Shown here: positions 47,301 to 59,451 of the stretch, piece by piece | How positions within the stretch are numbered: the stretch's first letter is position 1 | Layout of the letters: every line of letters starts with the position of its first letter | NCBI GenBank assembly: GCA_024516035.1 | Contig: CM044967.1 | Location: 14,783,363-14,847,362, forward strand | Length of the DNA stretch: 64,000 nucleotides | Reading direction: 5' to 3' | Source: Bactericera cockerelli | Lineage: Eukaryota > Arthropoda > Insecta > Hemiptera > Triozidae | Position numbers and translations under genes: made by a program | The notes under the pieces: generated by a model | Told to the model about the DNA's origin: nothing | Databases searched by the model: none | The model's input: the letters and a program-made list of their open reading frames with translations, nothing else

Positions 47301-48830
47301 AAATCATAATCACATTAGAAGAATAAAAGGGTGAATCTAAAGGAGAAATGCACTTCACTTAAATCTGGGTAGGTATCATAATTTATTTTCCTCCAAAAAA
47401 CCCATGACAGAAAAATTCAATCGATCAAAACTTTGTGTCATCCACTTTTGAAAACAAGGCGTCAAATTTTTCCCTCTTCCTCTGAAAGTTTGGAAAAAAC
47501 AACAGGATTTTTATTTTGTTTAAAAACATTTCTTCGGTCTCACCCGAATTGTCTTTTGACAAATCATTTTTTATCCACAATTCTCTGAGCGTGAATCAGA
47601 TTATAAATCTGCTGCTCTCTTTCAATTGTGCACCCCAAAAAGTTGTTGAAGCATGCTGGCAATTATCAGTCGTCGAGATAAACTATTCCGAGTCAAGCAA
47701 GTTTTATTAGTTTGAAATTTGTCTTGAAAAGTTTCAAACTTTCTATTAGAGTGACAGACGTGAGCATGGAAAAGGAATTTCACAATAAATATTAGACTTG
47801 ATAGGTACATAATATTATACTCCTTAAGGTATGGATTTAATACACATTCTATCTCCCATTAAAAGATAAATTTGGACGAACTTTATACAGAATTCCTCTT
47901 TATTTATTTCATTATTTTCCTTCCTAGGTAGACGAGCAAAATAATTGTGAGTTTGTCTCAAGCTTATTTTGCTGTAAATTCTTACAAGTTTATTTTTACA
48001 ATATAACTTTTCTAAACCGTTTTAATTATCTAACAATATAGAAAAACATACTAATGAAAGTGTTGTAATATCATGAAATTGTTAACTAAGTTCGTTTATT
48101 TCCAACTATGTTACAAGTAAGTCAAGCTTTTTACATAGGTTAAATCAATTTGAAAATAGACCAGCATATTTATGGCCAACACATGAATCCATAACTTCTC
48201 ATTTTTATATTTTCCTATAAGGAGCTTCCCTCAAGAAATGCTAGTCTTTATTGTTTATACCCCGACATAACTACTGAGTTTAATAGCCTCCTTCAAGATG
48301 CAATGTCGCAGAAGTGGTCACTTTTCCTCAACCCTTTTCTTGATTTATCTTCAGATATTTTTTATGGAGCAGCAATTTTTTGACTTTGTCTGTCTTGAAT
48401 GGCTAATAAAGGTCAATAAAATTTGCCCGTTTTTACAGAAGAATGGTTTTATGTCCTATTTTTAGGGTTAATTTTGGAGTTATTCCTACGTAACGAGTAT
48501 GCACAGAAGTAGAATGTATGATCCCTTATTATGAGGATTGTTCAATCAACGTTTTTATGACAAGCTCAGAACTGCTTTGATTTAGGAATAACCCTACCCT
48601 CTGTAAGTCCACATCACTGTGGACGCAGAATTATTTATTGGGAAATTCCACGCATAGTTTTACTCACTAATCTAATCCTCCTGTTTTTCTAAGCATCAGT
48701 TTCCGTGATGTAAATGGAAGAAATTTGTGTTCTTCCAGAGCACATATTTCGAGTTTCTTCGAAAATTGTGGATCACAAGCCATTCACTGTTTCGCCACCA
48801 CACGAGAAATTTGAAATATAAAATACTGTA
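44391..48830. other. AT-rich intergenic DNA
   Basis: No gene is supported. The frame at 46258-46617 (119 codons) contains a chance-like LPQGSVMGP string but no other reverse-transcriptase features. Confidence 0.4.
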
Positions 48831-48850
48831 TAACTTCTCACTTTTTTGTT
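48831..48850 (+). repeat. Copy of the hammerhead-element tail motif
   Basis: TAACTTCTCACTTTTTTG preceded by CTGTA is a truncated plus-sense copy of the motif at 31021. No hammerhead core is adjacent. Confidence 0.45.
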
Positions 48851-51800
48851 ACCGCTGGATCTGAAAGCTGTGTAGAACCTTCCATGTCAATGTAAAACAC
48901 ATGTCCATGAGTTTATCACATAAAATATGATGATAATATTCAAATTTTTCACCGGGAAAATCAGCAAAGAAAATGGAAAATATATGGAAATTCCACCAGT
49001 TCAATAATAACGATATGTGACTTTGCAGAATCTATAATTCAGTCGTGAAGTTGTCCACAAAATCATTTTGAAACATTAGAAATCCATTACTGAAAATAGA
49101 ACGCATCACATGAGCACATGACATGTTGTAAATTCTATCTGAGGTTGTGTTGAAGACATTTCGAATATCTTTTTGAATTTAAAATTTTACAATTGATGAC
49201 TGGTTCATCTTTGGGGAACCCTTTTTCGTCATAGAAAAGAGAAAAATTGAGAATCTGTCAACTGAAATAATATTAATGATTGATATTGAGATTCGTGAAA
49301 TGTAGAAATGGAATTTAGAGTTAATGGTCTTACCATTGTTTTACAATGCCACAGTTTATAAGGGATATCGCATTACAATATAAGATATTTTCTCTTCTAT
49401 CAATCAGATAGGCATATCATTTTTTGTGGTGTAATTTTAAAGTTGCTCAAGAAAGATTTTTTTTTATTAATATCTATTAAGTTTCCACAAAGATCTCCTT
49501 TGTTGGTTGTTGGTACAGTTATAGTTGGTATACTGGTAGCTTGTACATGTACACATTGTAAATTTATTTGCAGATAATATTTTATCAACTTTACCCATTG
49601 TGACAAAAAAAAAAATAATAATAAAAAAAATAGAAAAACAAAAAAGACTATTTGGCTGCATTCAAGAGAAAGGAACTTATTGTATGTTAAGCACATACCT
49701 ACATATAAACTAATTCATATTTTTGTAAACAAACTGTATAGATATTATACTCAAAGAACAACGTGTTTAGGTCATTTCATAGGTTGAGGTCAGTGAAGGT
49801 CGTACCACCGCTAACGGTTGGGCATTATTTTAAACCTTAGAACTATTATTTCCTAAGATAAATTTACACGAAAGTCTCAGAGTAATTACTTGAAATGAGC
49901 TCCAAATACATTTTTCGTCAGAAGCATTATTTCCTAATATTCTTTACTTCACATTTATTTTCTCAGAGAAGTGTAACTTAAATGTGAAATTTCTTTCTGA
50001 TAACTTAACCTTACGCCTGAAATATATCAGTATAATATGTATGACTGTAGTTCAGCCCACAGCTTTCAGATTCAGCAGTAACAAAAAAGTGGCTGATGGC
50101 AAACCTAAACTCTGAAAGCAGCTGTGTATAATGAATAAAGTTTAAACTAAAACAAATTGGTTGAAGGGTTCGGTAGTCAGATATTCACATTGAGTAACAT
50201 GAAAAGACAGAAGACTTGAAGAGGCACACAGAAGTTAACAAAGACCAGAAACGAAAAAGGCGTAGTAGTGGGAACAGAATCTCATAAGCAGAGATATAAA
50301 CAGGCTAATACCTTGCTTTATCAAAGGCCTAATAGCAATAAAGGCTCCTGCGGCATTTTACTGTGGCGTAATATACGAAGATATGCATAATAAATACTAA
50401 GCACCTCCCTTGTCCAATGAAAATATTTCCTTTTTGAGTATTTCTTTTGAAATCTATTTCTTTCAGCTCTTTGGTCTTTATTTGGATATAACATTGAATT
50501 TTACTGGGTATTTTACATCGCTGAGTAAGTGAATAATGATATTTACAATGGTGGTAATAATGGTCCAAGTTGTTTTTGAGATTTGTGTCAGTGCTGGAGT
50601 TACATTGTATCTTTCAAAGGATGACTATTCCGTTCTTTTATACAGAGAGATCCGTTAACTTTCGCCTAATGAAATTTACAAAATACGTTTATTTAAAGGC
50701 CAGTCAGTTTCATTATTATATTATAGGAAAAGAACAACTACACTTTGCAGAAGTGAATTGTGGATTGTGGTTGTTCGTTGTGAGTTCACAAGTTCCACAA
50801 CTCTGAACCAAGTAGCTCTACAATTACAATCTTCTCTCTTGTGTATGCCATTAGTACGAATATAGCTTCATGTGACTTTGCGATGTTTATTAAAAACCTT
50901 TTACCCTTCCAACTTTTATCAGGCGATCCGCTGCTTTTGGTTTTAATAACATGTTGTTTATGGGAGATATTCTGTTTCATCTAATTTGTATCTGGACTCT
51001 TTCCGAAAGTATACGAGTAAGTAGTTACCTCTCATCATCAGTGAGTAGCATTATTGTGTTCAATGGTCGCCAAACTTGATATTTTTCATTTCATCAAATT
51101 TATCTAAGGAGGCTAATAATTAACAAGGGCCGAAGAACCATGTTTTACACAACCTCTGAGTACCATTACCATTATATTTCCATCAATAAATAATTATAAT
51201 GCTATTCTTGTACTACATTTTTAAGATTCTCTATAGATTTTAGTTCATGATGACATCATTGCCTTATCTGTATTATTTTACGCCTTTATGTGAACGTTTG
51301 TGAATTATCTTCCAGATAGAGATTGAAATCTATCGTGTCAACAATAATGTCAATAATCTGGATTTCAATCAATCGCTAATGCAGCGTCAAGTCGTAAACT
51401 CGAAGTTCTGTTGATTAAAAGAGGTGAACTGATTGCTCTCAAGTGGGGTGACACTTTGCACGGTAGCCGTCGATCCTCAACAATCATGAGAAAAAAAGTG
51501 CTAACGCCGTAAAACTTGAAACATATGTTAACAGAAGATCGTAAAACTCGAGACGAGACATAAAACTTTCAAAAAAAGAAGAGGACAATTTAATTTCTAA
51601 AGAATTGCTAGTTGACTCGGGAAGGGAATCTGTCACAATACTGATTGATGAAATCTGAAAGCATTTACCTAAAACCAATAAAAGGAAGTTATAGAATCGG
51701 CAGACGCCGAAAATAAAAATAAATACATAATAATTTACCTCCCTCTCGATAGTCCCGCGTATACAAGCTAATTAAACATGGGAGAGAAACCATCAGAAAG

Positions 51801-53926
51801 ATGACGTTGTGATGGACATACGTCAAGAAGTGAGCGAATCAATGGAAATATTGGAGAGGAGAGAATAACGTAAAAACGCCGCGTGCCGAGATAGAAGGAA
51901 ACATAAAGAGTACATAAGTGTGTAAAGCTGCGGGCTACATCGTTTTGATTTACATAGCGAAGTGCTCGTGGTACTAACCCGTTGTCAAGCTCAACTCATG
52001 GGTGAGTAACTATTGACATAGATGGTCTATTGGTCCTGGAGGGAAAATGTTTAGCAGTGAACTTTTGTGGGTTGTTCTGCAGGCGTCTGCAGCGTTTCTC
52101 CTAACCTTTTACTTTCTAATACCTGTAAGGTATAGAAAAATATTGCAATTGTTCACTTTTCTTTCGTAATTGAACTCAACTGTGACCAGCGGCATTGCAA
52201 ACTAGAAGTTGTTCTGCAGTTGACTAGTCTGGGAACTTATTAAAAATTGATCAATACAGAAATCATGTGAATACGACAAACTATCAAAAAAATGGAACTG
52301 CAATTTAGCTGAAACCACGTATACACAATACACATGGAGGACTGTAATTAATGCATGGACCAGTGAAAGTTCTAGTTGACTTTCTCGTTGTTGACCGCAA
52401 AGACTGAAAAGTGAACCTACGACAAACAACCTTCCAAATCCAATCATCAAAATTTCATCGCATTCAGTTGATTTGGAAGGCCAGGAAAAGTCTTCATCCT
52501 CCCAACTGAGATAGCCTTCAGACAGTGCGGAATGCAATTTGAGAAGCCTTTGTTTTTCATTGTATTGACAATTTCATTTATTGATTCAGCAATATAATAT
52601 TAGATGGTAGGGAGGGGAGCGCTTCGCGTATGCAGTGGTCGTGTTGTTCTATGTGAAATGTTGTGGTTATGTTGTTCAATTGTGTTGACATTGTTCTCTG
52701 AGATTCGGCAAAACGGCGGGAAAGTTCGAGTTTATTATTTTAATCTTGGATGAGAAAGATGGGTTGCTGTGTATTATGAGCAATCAATAACTCGAAACAA
52801 ATGGATTTTTTTATATAAAAATCACTGATTTGTTAGCATACTGGGACTCTCTTTCTCGAGTCGATCGTCTCAGAATAAAAACACTACTATTTGTTAGACT
52901 TTAATAGTTGTAGTTTGAAATTAGAAGACCTATGGTACCGTGTGTGGAAATACCAAGGAAATACGCCTCAAAGGCGTTCTGACGGTTGCTGACGTCTTAT
53001 TCAGTTTCGAAATTTTCCTCATAATAGTTATTCCACATGCTCAAACCAAGAGCAGAATTAGAGAACCATTTCAGCTTTCAAAGTTTCGTCATACCAGAAA
53101 TGACGTACAATGATCAGTCAGCGAGTAAAGTTGGCGTGATAAATAATATCCGATTAGAAATATTTTCCCATGCATGTAAATCAAATTTTTAGTATGAATT
53201 CGGAAAATTAGACATATTCCAAGATTTAAAAATAAATCCTATCATTTAAAAAATGCCTATCAAAATTTATTTGTGATACAATGTGGGAGCTCTTTACTTC
53301 CTCTGAATGAAATCTGCTAGCGTTTGAAATGTCGATATCGCTGCAATGGTGAACAATATTGAACTGCAATTCAACATCTGAACAAGTAGGTAGTTCAATT
53401 ATGACTACTGAAAATACAATTTCTTTCTTGTGTAATGTCTGTACCTACTAGAATCACTTTAAAAAAAAGTGGTTTTAATTAGGTATATAATGTAATGTTT
53501 TACTTGTGAAATTACCAAAAGATGCCTCTAAGTAGACTTAGCATTCAACCACCAATTATGTATGAATATTTTTATTTTATGAATAGGTATATATTTATCT
53601 TGTTCTTCATTAATGCTTAATTTGCTCGTCTTGCTTCAACTTCAACAGTCTTGGTTATTTCATAGTTTTGAGCAATGTGCTTGCCATGAAAAATATTTGC
53701 AATAATATAATAATTTATCAGCATCACTCTCCTTGTTCAAATGGAAAAATCTATTTCATTGATATGACAACTAATATTGCGAGCGCTCATAGTGTCGAGC
53801 AAAAGTCAAAATAATTGCACACGCAATAATGACGTCTCATTAGTGTCAAAACTTTAAACTCTGCAATATTTGTTTATGAAATAATAAATTTCAAACTCCC
53901 ATGTCACGAGCAGAGGACGAGAATGA
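48851..53926. other. AT-rich intergenic DNA
   Basis: No gene is supported. A strong donor-like GGTGAGTAAC after CAACTCAT lies at about 52000-52011 and could mark an untranslated or very short first exon on the plus strand, but no partner exon is visible. Confidence 0.35.
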
Positions 53927-54080
53927 TTTTAGAGGAGGCACAAAAATTACATTTTTTTATAAACAGTTCTTAGAGGAGACGCCAAATTTACATTTATCGA
54001 AGATAGTTTTTAGAGGAGGCGCAAAAGTTACATTTTTTATTAACAGTTCTTTGAGGAGATGCCAAAATTACTTTTTTGAA
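53927..54080 (+). repeat. Minisatellite of about 40 bp, two dimers of 80 bp
   Basis: TTTTAGAGGAGGC...TTACATTTTTT...AACAGTTC at 53927 and 54007 alternates with GAGGAGAYGCCAAA-type units. The 80-bp dimer period is clear. A frame through it (FRGG...VTFF) is repeat-derived. Confidence 0.75.
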
Positions 54081-54917
54081 ATTTGCATGTCAGGTGAGTT
54101 TTAGCACTAGGCATTTCAGGAATAAACTTATGCAGTGCTAATCGAAAATTATTGTTCCACAGAAATATGGTACTTTAAAAAATAGTACCTACTTTTGAAA
54201 AGACAAGGATCTTTTGGATTCATGTCCTGAGTGCCCCATGGGCATAAAAAGAGATGGTTAAATACTTAAACTCGTATAAGAAAACGTAATTATTCAATTA
54301 TTTTTCACTTGCAGGATAGGATTTTAATAATGATGAATGAACTGACGAGAAACACCCATTAACCAAAAAATAATAACTTACTCCCCAAAAACAAAATTCT
54401 AAAATTTAAATTAGTATATTTCGGACATTGATCTTAACATACAACGTACGAAAAGTTCTGGGTATCATGAAGGATTATGACAAAAGTGGCTATCTTGGCG
54501 TGTGTGTTCTAGTCATAAAATAAACAGCATAACGTTTCGTTTCATACCGGAGCATAAGACACGCTTTTCGAACATTTTTAAACTTTATTTTTCGGATGGC
54601 CAAGTATTAATAACTTGCCATGCAAAATTAAAGTCTGGAAAAGCCTTGGCTTGAATTGAAACAAAGTATACTTGTGTAATATGAGTAAAAAGTAAATGCA
54701 AACTCTATTTTCAGTGGTATTTACTGTGGTATTTTCATTGGTATTGTGGGATTATCTTTTCTGAGAGGTTTTCTTTGATGTGATGATAGTTTTTGTTGTA
54801 GCATTCGTGGCTTGGTGGGTATCATATATTGTATAACGGGCGTAGTAGACATCTCTACTTGGTTATTTGAATACTTTGTGCTCTCTCTATACAAACGAGA
54901 TTCTTGAACCTCACTTT
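54081..54917. other. AT-rich intergenic DNA
   Basis: Nothing recognised. Confidence 0.4.
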
Positions 54918-55050
54918 AGGGGCGACTTATAAAAAAGGTATTACAATTAAGATAAGCCAGTCCATCAAATTGGACGTGATTGGTTGAAACTCCGACTATA
55001 GGGACAGTCTGGGTTATCTTTGCTGTAATTATATTTTATAATTCGATCTG
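54918..55050. mobile_element. Foldback MITE, family Fb, copy 3
   Basis: The left arm reads TTACAATTAAGATAAGCCAG. The right arm, reverse complemented, reads TTACAGCAAAGATAACCCAG. The centre contains GATTGGTTGAAACTCCGA, the reverse complement of the CAACCAATCA block of copy 1, so it lies in inverse orientation. Confidence 0.65.
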
Positions 55051-55983
55051 AAATGACCACAGAGATAGGTATAGGTAAATTGATCAATGAGTATTTTATT
55101 CGATGGATACGATGAAGACGCAGAGTCTTAAATAATGCCTATGGGTGATTCTCCAAAAAACGTACCTTTTCATGTAACTCGCAACTATCCCGTCAACGCT
55201 TAACTTAAAAAAGTTCAATTATTCGCAATAATGAAGATAGTAATAGTCTAAACTATTTCTGATAAAACACATTTTTTAATAAAATCGCAGATTATTAAAA
55301 AAGAAATACATTATACCATTAAAATCATTTCCGTAGACTGTAACTCGTTCAAAATTCATTATTAAGCCTTGAATTATTCAGTTATTTGCAACAATTTCAC
55401 AAAAAACTTATCGTTAATACTTTGACAAAGATATGACGACAACTCTTTTATCCTCCTTTTATTTTTGTAATTTTATTTTCAATACTTTATTAGATCTAAA
55501 TAAATGAGTCTGGTTTTTTCGTCATATCCGTAGGCAAACGAAAACAGTTTTAAAAAAATGCACTAGAGTGCATCTTTCTCCTCTTTGTCATATCAAAACA
55601 TTGTGCGGACATCTAATTTACTTGTTTTAAATTTGATAATTTGGGGTTCTTCAAAATTAGTTGAGATATAGAATCGTATAGGGTAAGATCTATGCTGACG
55701 TAAGATTCAAAATCATTTCAGTAGACAGTTTTTTTAAATAATAATTATATGCATTAAAAAAAATATATATCTTTTTTAATTCCTTTTTGTGTACAATTAA
55801 TAGAAATGTTGTTTTTGAAATTTTATATGTGTGAAAATGAGTGCTTTTTAATCCAAAACTATAAATTCATCATTCCCGTAGGCATCATTTCCGTAGACAT
55901 GTCTTGCCTACGGGAATAATGGGTTGCCTACAGAACTTTGTGTGGAAGAGATTGCCTAAGGCAATAACCCCGCCCTCTAGTTA

Positions 55984-56082
55984 GGACATATATTATGTAT
56001 ATATATTTTTTTTTTCTTCTTTTGTATTGTGTATTTTAATTTGTAATTATTTGTATTGTGTATAATATGTCCTATTAATAAA

Positions 56083-56119
<37 letters not shown>
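55984..56119 (+). repeat. Hairpin-flanked AT tract ending in AATAAA and poly(A), inside the transposon
   Basis: AGGACATATATTATG (about 55983) and TATAATATGTCCT (about 56062-56074) form an inverted pair. ATTAATAAAGTGT then leads into an A-run of about 30 bases ending at 56119. This resembles the 3' end of a retroinserted transcript, though AATAAA lies unusually close to the tail. Confidence 0.5.
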
Positions 56120-56121
<2 letters not shown>

Positions 56122-56141
56122 AAATCCATTTTTGATTAAAA

Positions 56142-56490
56142 AGATGAAGAGTCAAGTGATGATAGAAAGAATGAAGAGTCCAGTGATGATAGAAAAGATG
56201 AAGAATCAAGTGATAATAGAAAAGATGAAGAGTCAAGTGATGATAGAAAAGATCAAGAATCAAGTGATGATAGAAAAGATGAAGAGTCACCTGATGATAG
56301 AAAAGATGAAGAGTCAAGTGATGATAGAAAAGATGAAGAGTCAAGTGATGATAGAAAAGATGAAGAGTCAAGTGATGATAGAAATGTGAAGAATCAAGTG
56401 ATGATAGAAAAGATGAAGAGTCATGTGATGATAGAAAAGATGAAGAATCAAGTGATGATAGAAAAGATGAAGAATCAAGTGATGATGGTC
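56142..56490 (+). repeat. 27-bp minisatellite, about 12.7 copies, encoding DDRKDEESS in one frame
   Basis: The unit GATGATAGAAAAGATGAAGA plus GTCAAGT repeats from 56142 to about 56490. It stays open in several frames because 27 is a multiple of three. The acidic frame DDRKDEESS runs without stops until a one-base deletion near 56380, and a similar acidic reading (YDEDSDPEESNKL) reappears just downstream at about 56495. It may be a relic of an acidic coding segment captured by the transposon. No start, domain or homologous gene is recognised. Confidence 0.8.
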
Positions 56491-57134
56491 GAATTATGAT
56501 GAAGATTCTGACCCAGAGGAGTCAAATAAGCTGTTTTTAATGGTTAAAAAAACCGTAAACTTTAAATTTAGAAATTATCCGTTTCAATTCAATTACCTAT
56601 AATTGACCTTGAATTTTGAAGTGTTTCATTTTTATTTTATGTTTGAACATTTATTTTTACAAAATGAACCTAATGTTCTTTGGCCCATTGCCCATTGAAA
56701 AAATTGTTAGTTAGTTTCATTTGGTTCTGTTATTTTTTGCAGTTGGTAGGTGGAAAAAAATCAATGGAAAAAAATTGACATTTTTTATGGATAGCTACAA
56801 GTATAATAATTCTAGGGATCATTGATAGAAGACTAATCTAAAATATAGTAATCTGAAAAACTATTAGATTGTTTAAAAAGTTATTCAGAAGAATATTTAC
56901 TGGTATTCCGTAAAAAACGTCATTTCCGTAGACAACCAAGTAATTCCCGTAGGCAGCCGTTTTAAAAAAAATCCCCAAATTCACAGTTAAAAAGGAAAAT
57001 ATGAAAACACCGTTGGTACCGTTAGGTTCCATAGTGAAATTAGAATAACCCAGTATTTTTATTTTTTTATTTCTAGTAATTTATGACATTTGCAATTTTC
57101 ATATCGAAAAGGTACGTTTTTTGGAGAATCACCC

Positions 57135-57827
57135 CTATATAGATGAACTATAAATAATGCCTTTGATAAATTTTACACCCTGCTAGTTTCTGAAAGAGGC
57201 TTGTAACCTTAATGTTCTAAGAAATGTGACTAAAAATAAAAAGCGGGAATAAAAAAACACCAATCATTGCGGAGGGCTATGTTATAAAAGTTGAAGACCA
57301 GAAAAGTTCAAGTAATAACTATAAATAGCCAATCATTAAATTCAAAGTTACTGAGTTTTCTATTGTTGAATAAAAAGAGAATTGTATATTTTTTATTATT
57401 ATTGAGATTGTTTCCTCATTCATAATTTTACAAGGGTCAATAAAAATCTTAATAACAGATCATTAAAGGAAATTGCACGACATTAATACTTATGGACAGT
57501 TCCTCTTTTGGGCGGAATAAATAACATGTTTTTATTGGTGTACGTAATGTTGTTCATTTATTATTGTCTTCTATCATAAAGGCCACTTGATATGGGCTGA
57601 CAGAAAACCCATTTCCTATTTGATGTTTCATGTAGTATCCCATTTACTGCCTTTTGATTTTTTGTGCTGCAGTATTTTCGGAGCCTCGTTCATATTTGTA
57701 AATACTATTTTCTCTGGTGATTATGCTGCTGGGGCAGTTTCGGGGGGACTATTATAATATCCATATTTTTTTGTAATTCAAGTTATACAAACATTGAAAA
57801 TTTTGAAAAATGGTCACTATTAAAAAG
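57135..57827. other. AT-rich intergenic DNA
   Basis: Nothing recognised. Confidence 0.4.
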
Positions 57828-57972
57828 GTCCTGTAGGTTCATGCCTTTTTACATTCATGCCATTCCGAAAACGCAAAAACTTGGTCAGAATTATCCGTTC
57901 CGGCCGGGGATTCGAACGCACAACCTTCGGGTCAGCAACTATTGCTCTTAACCACTGAGCCACGGATGTCGA
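57828..57972 (-). mobile_element. tRNA-like SINE (family D)
   Basis: The reverse complement has CATCCGTGGCTCAGTGGTTA (A box) and GTGCGTTCGAATCCCCGGCC (B box), with tRNA-like spacing. A non-tRNA body follows (TTCTGACCAAGTTTTTGCGT, two copies of GGCATGAA). It occurs once in this window. Confidence 0.65.
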
Positions 57973-58413
57973 CTTTTCATGTCTTAAAAAGTTATTGTTG
58001 ATCATTGACTTGAAGAACTGTAAAGAACCCAAAAGTTGAGCATTATGGACCATGATATAATGAAATATATTCATCACAATAATTTCACATGAAGCAAATG
58101 TCATTTTTGAATCAAGCAACTGAATTTTTTAGATAATATTATGTAGATATAATATACCATGTGTTGTGCATGACAATAGGGACCTGTGTAATAACGTGTT
58201 GCTTGATATGTTTGTTATATGGAGATGTGTAGCACAAAATTCACTTTCCAATTCAAAAAGAAGAAAAAAATTTAAATTATATTTTCCCTTTACATACATT
58301 TTTTATTTGAAAATCTCTGTGGGTGTAAAAATATAATAACCTTACAGCGGGCTTACTCGCACATCGCTCATAAAATATGTGCTACTTAGCAATATTACCT
58401 CCATTCAAATTGC
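57973..58413. other. AT-rich intergenic DNA
   Basis: Nothing recognised. Confidence 0.4.
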
Positions 58414-58447
58414 AGACGTATAAAACTATTAGACGTATAAAACTATT
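58414..58447. repeat. Perfect 17-bp tandem duplication at a SINE target site
   Basis: AGACGTATAAAACTATT occurs twice in direct succession (58414-58430, 58431-58447). The second copy supplies the left target duplication of the 5S SINE. Confidence 0.85.
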
Positions 58448-58448
58448 A

Positions 58449-58704
58449 TAAAAGAGCCAGCGTCGATGGCATGTTGAATACACCGGTTCCCTTCAGAACA
58501 CCGAAGTTAAGCGACATCCAGCGAGGTTAAGACTTGGATGGGTGACCATTCAAATTCTAATTCTCGTGACGCTGGCTTTTCCCGGCCCCACTCAGGCTGG
58601 GTGAGGTCAATGTGAGTAAGCAGTTTGTGAGTTTCCTGCGAATGGAGGGTAAAACCCCGTCGTGATAATGACCATGGCAGTTGAAAGCGAGTTTAAAAAC
58701 CCCA

Positions 58705-58758
<54 letters not shown>
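58449..58758 (+). mobile_element. 5S-rRNA-derived SINE with long poly(A) tail
   Basis: 58456-58576 is 121 bases and matches eukaryotic 5S rRNA end to end (GCCAGCGTCGATGGCATG, GAATACACCGGTTC, CCGAAGTTAAGCGACATC, GGATGGGTGACCA, GACGCTGGC). The internal promoter elements are in their normal places: box A about 58503-58518, box C about 58532-58549. A 5S-unrelated body follows (CCCACTCAGGCTGGGTGAGG ... GTAAAACCCCGTCGTGATAA), then about 50 A residues. AAAACTATTA flanks the insertion (58439-58448 and 58755-58764), indicating retroposition. Changes within the 5S part and the attached body rule out a functional 5S gene. The long pure A tail suggests a recent insertion. Confidence 0.9.
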
Positions 58759-58760
<2 letters not shown>

Positions 58761-58790
58761 ATTAATGTCAGAATATTCTACCAGTCAAAA

Positions 58791-58808
58791 CAGAAAAGTC
58801 AGAAGTTG
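58791..58808 (-). repeat. Copy of the hammerhead-element tail motif
   Basis: CAGAAAAGTCAGAAGTTGTA differs by one base from the motif at 59459. It lies about 30 bases after the 5S SINE tail. Confidence 0.45.
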
Positions 58809-59451
58809 TATTGGCTATTGTGTTCATGGATTTTAAGACAATTATATAACTTTTCTTTTTTCTTACCCTTTTCAAACGAATTTATTATTAAATTTTGAAA
58901 GTCTAGAAGAATTGCTGAACGTGATGATTCAAAATCTGGGATTGCGTTTTAGCAAGTCTATTCCTAATATTTGATGCTAACCCTTAAACCACGAAGCATA
59001 TAAAAGGTTCTTTCTGGTTCAATGACTTTTCACAGTCCTCCACCATACATAAGAAGTTTACATTTGAAGTCTAGCGCAGTAACCATCACAAGTACTAAGA
59101 TGAAAATTTTGTGCAGAATATTATTGAAATTTTTAAAAGACACTGATTCGAACCATCGCTCTCTCACATCACCTTGAGAGGAAAGCAGGGAAGAAGAAAA
59201 AAAGCAATAACACGCTGTAGTATTATGTACTACATAGAAATCTAATACTGATGAATGGGTGGGGAAAATGATTGACATCTGCAGGTTCATAAATGCGAAG
59301 AAAATGTGTTCTGTTCTGTTTTTCATAAACTGCTTTAACATTTTATCATTTCCTTGTCACGTCTGGCAGAAGCCAGGACGTACCTGCGGAGGGCTCACAC
59401 TTTCAATTTACAAAAAAAAACTTCTCATTTTTTTAACACTCAGATATCAGT
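58809..59451. other. AT-rich intergenic DNA with a bulged hairpin
   Basis: ACGTCTGGCAGAAGCCAGGACGT at about 59360-59382 is a hairpin with a single bulge and an AGAA loop. No gene is supported. Confidence 0.4.

Larger units (their letters stand above)
55143..57134. mobile_element. 2.0-kb non-autonomous DNA transposon with perfect 29-bp inverted ends
   Basis: The left end (55143-55171) begins GGGTGATTCTCCAAAAAACG and the right end (57106-57134) is its exact reverse complement over 29 bases. The element is flanked by CTAT on both sides (55139-55142 and 57135-57138), a probable 4-bp target duplication. The interior holds about nine copies of CATTYCCGTAGRCA-like motifs in both orientations, which could be transposase-binding subterminal repeats. 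It also holds a poly(A) tract and a 27-bp acidic-coding minisatellite. No transposase frame is present, so it must move in trans. The superfamily is not assigned. Confidence 0.85.

Noticed and set aside
56075..56389. Two opposite-strand frames of 85-98 codons in the 27-bp repeat
   Set aside because: Both are side effects of a repeat unit length divisible by three. Neither shows features beyond the repeat.
58456..58576. Functional 5S rRNA gene
   Set aside because: It carries many substitutions and is fused to a SINE body with poly(A) and a target duplication.
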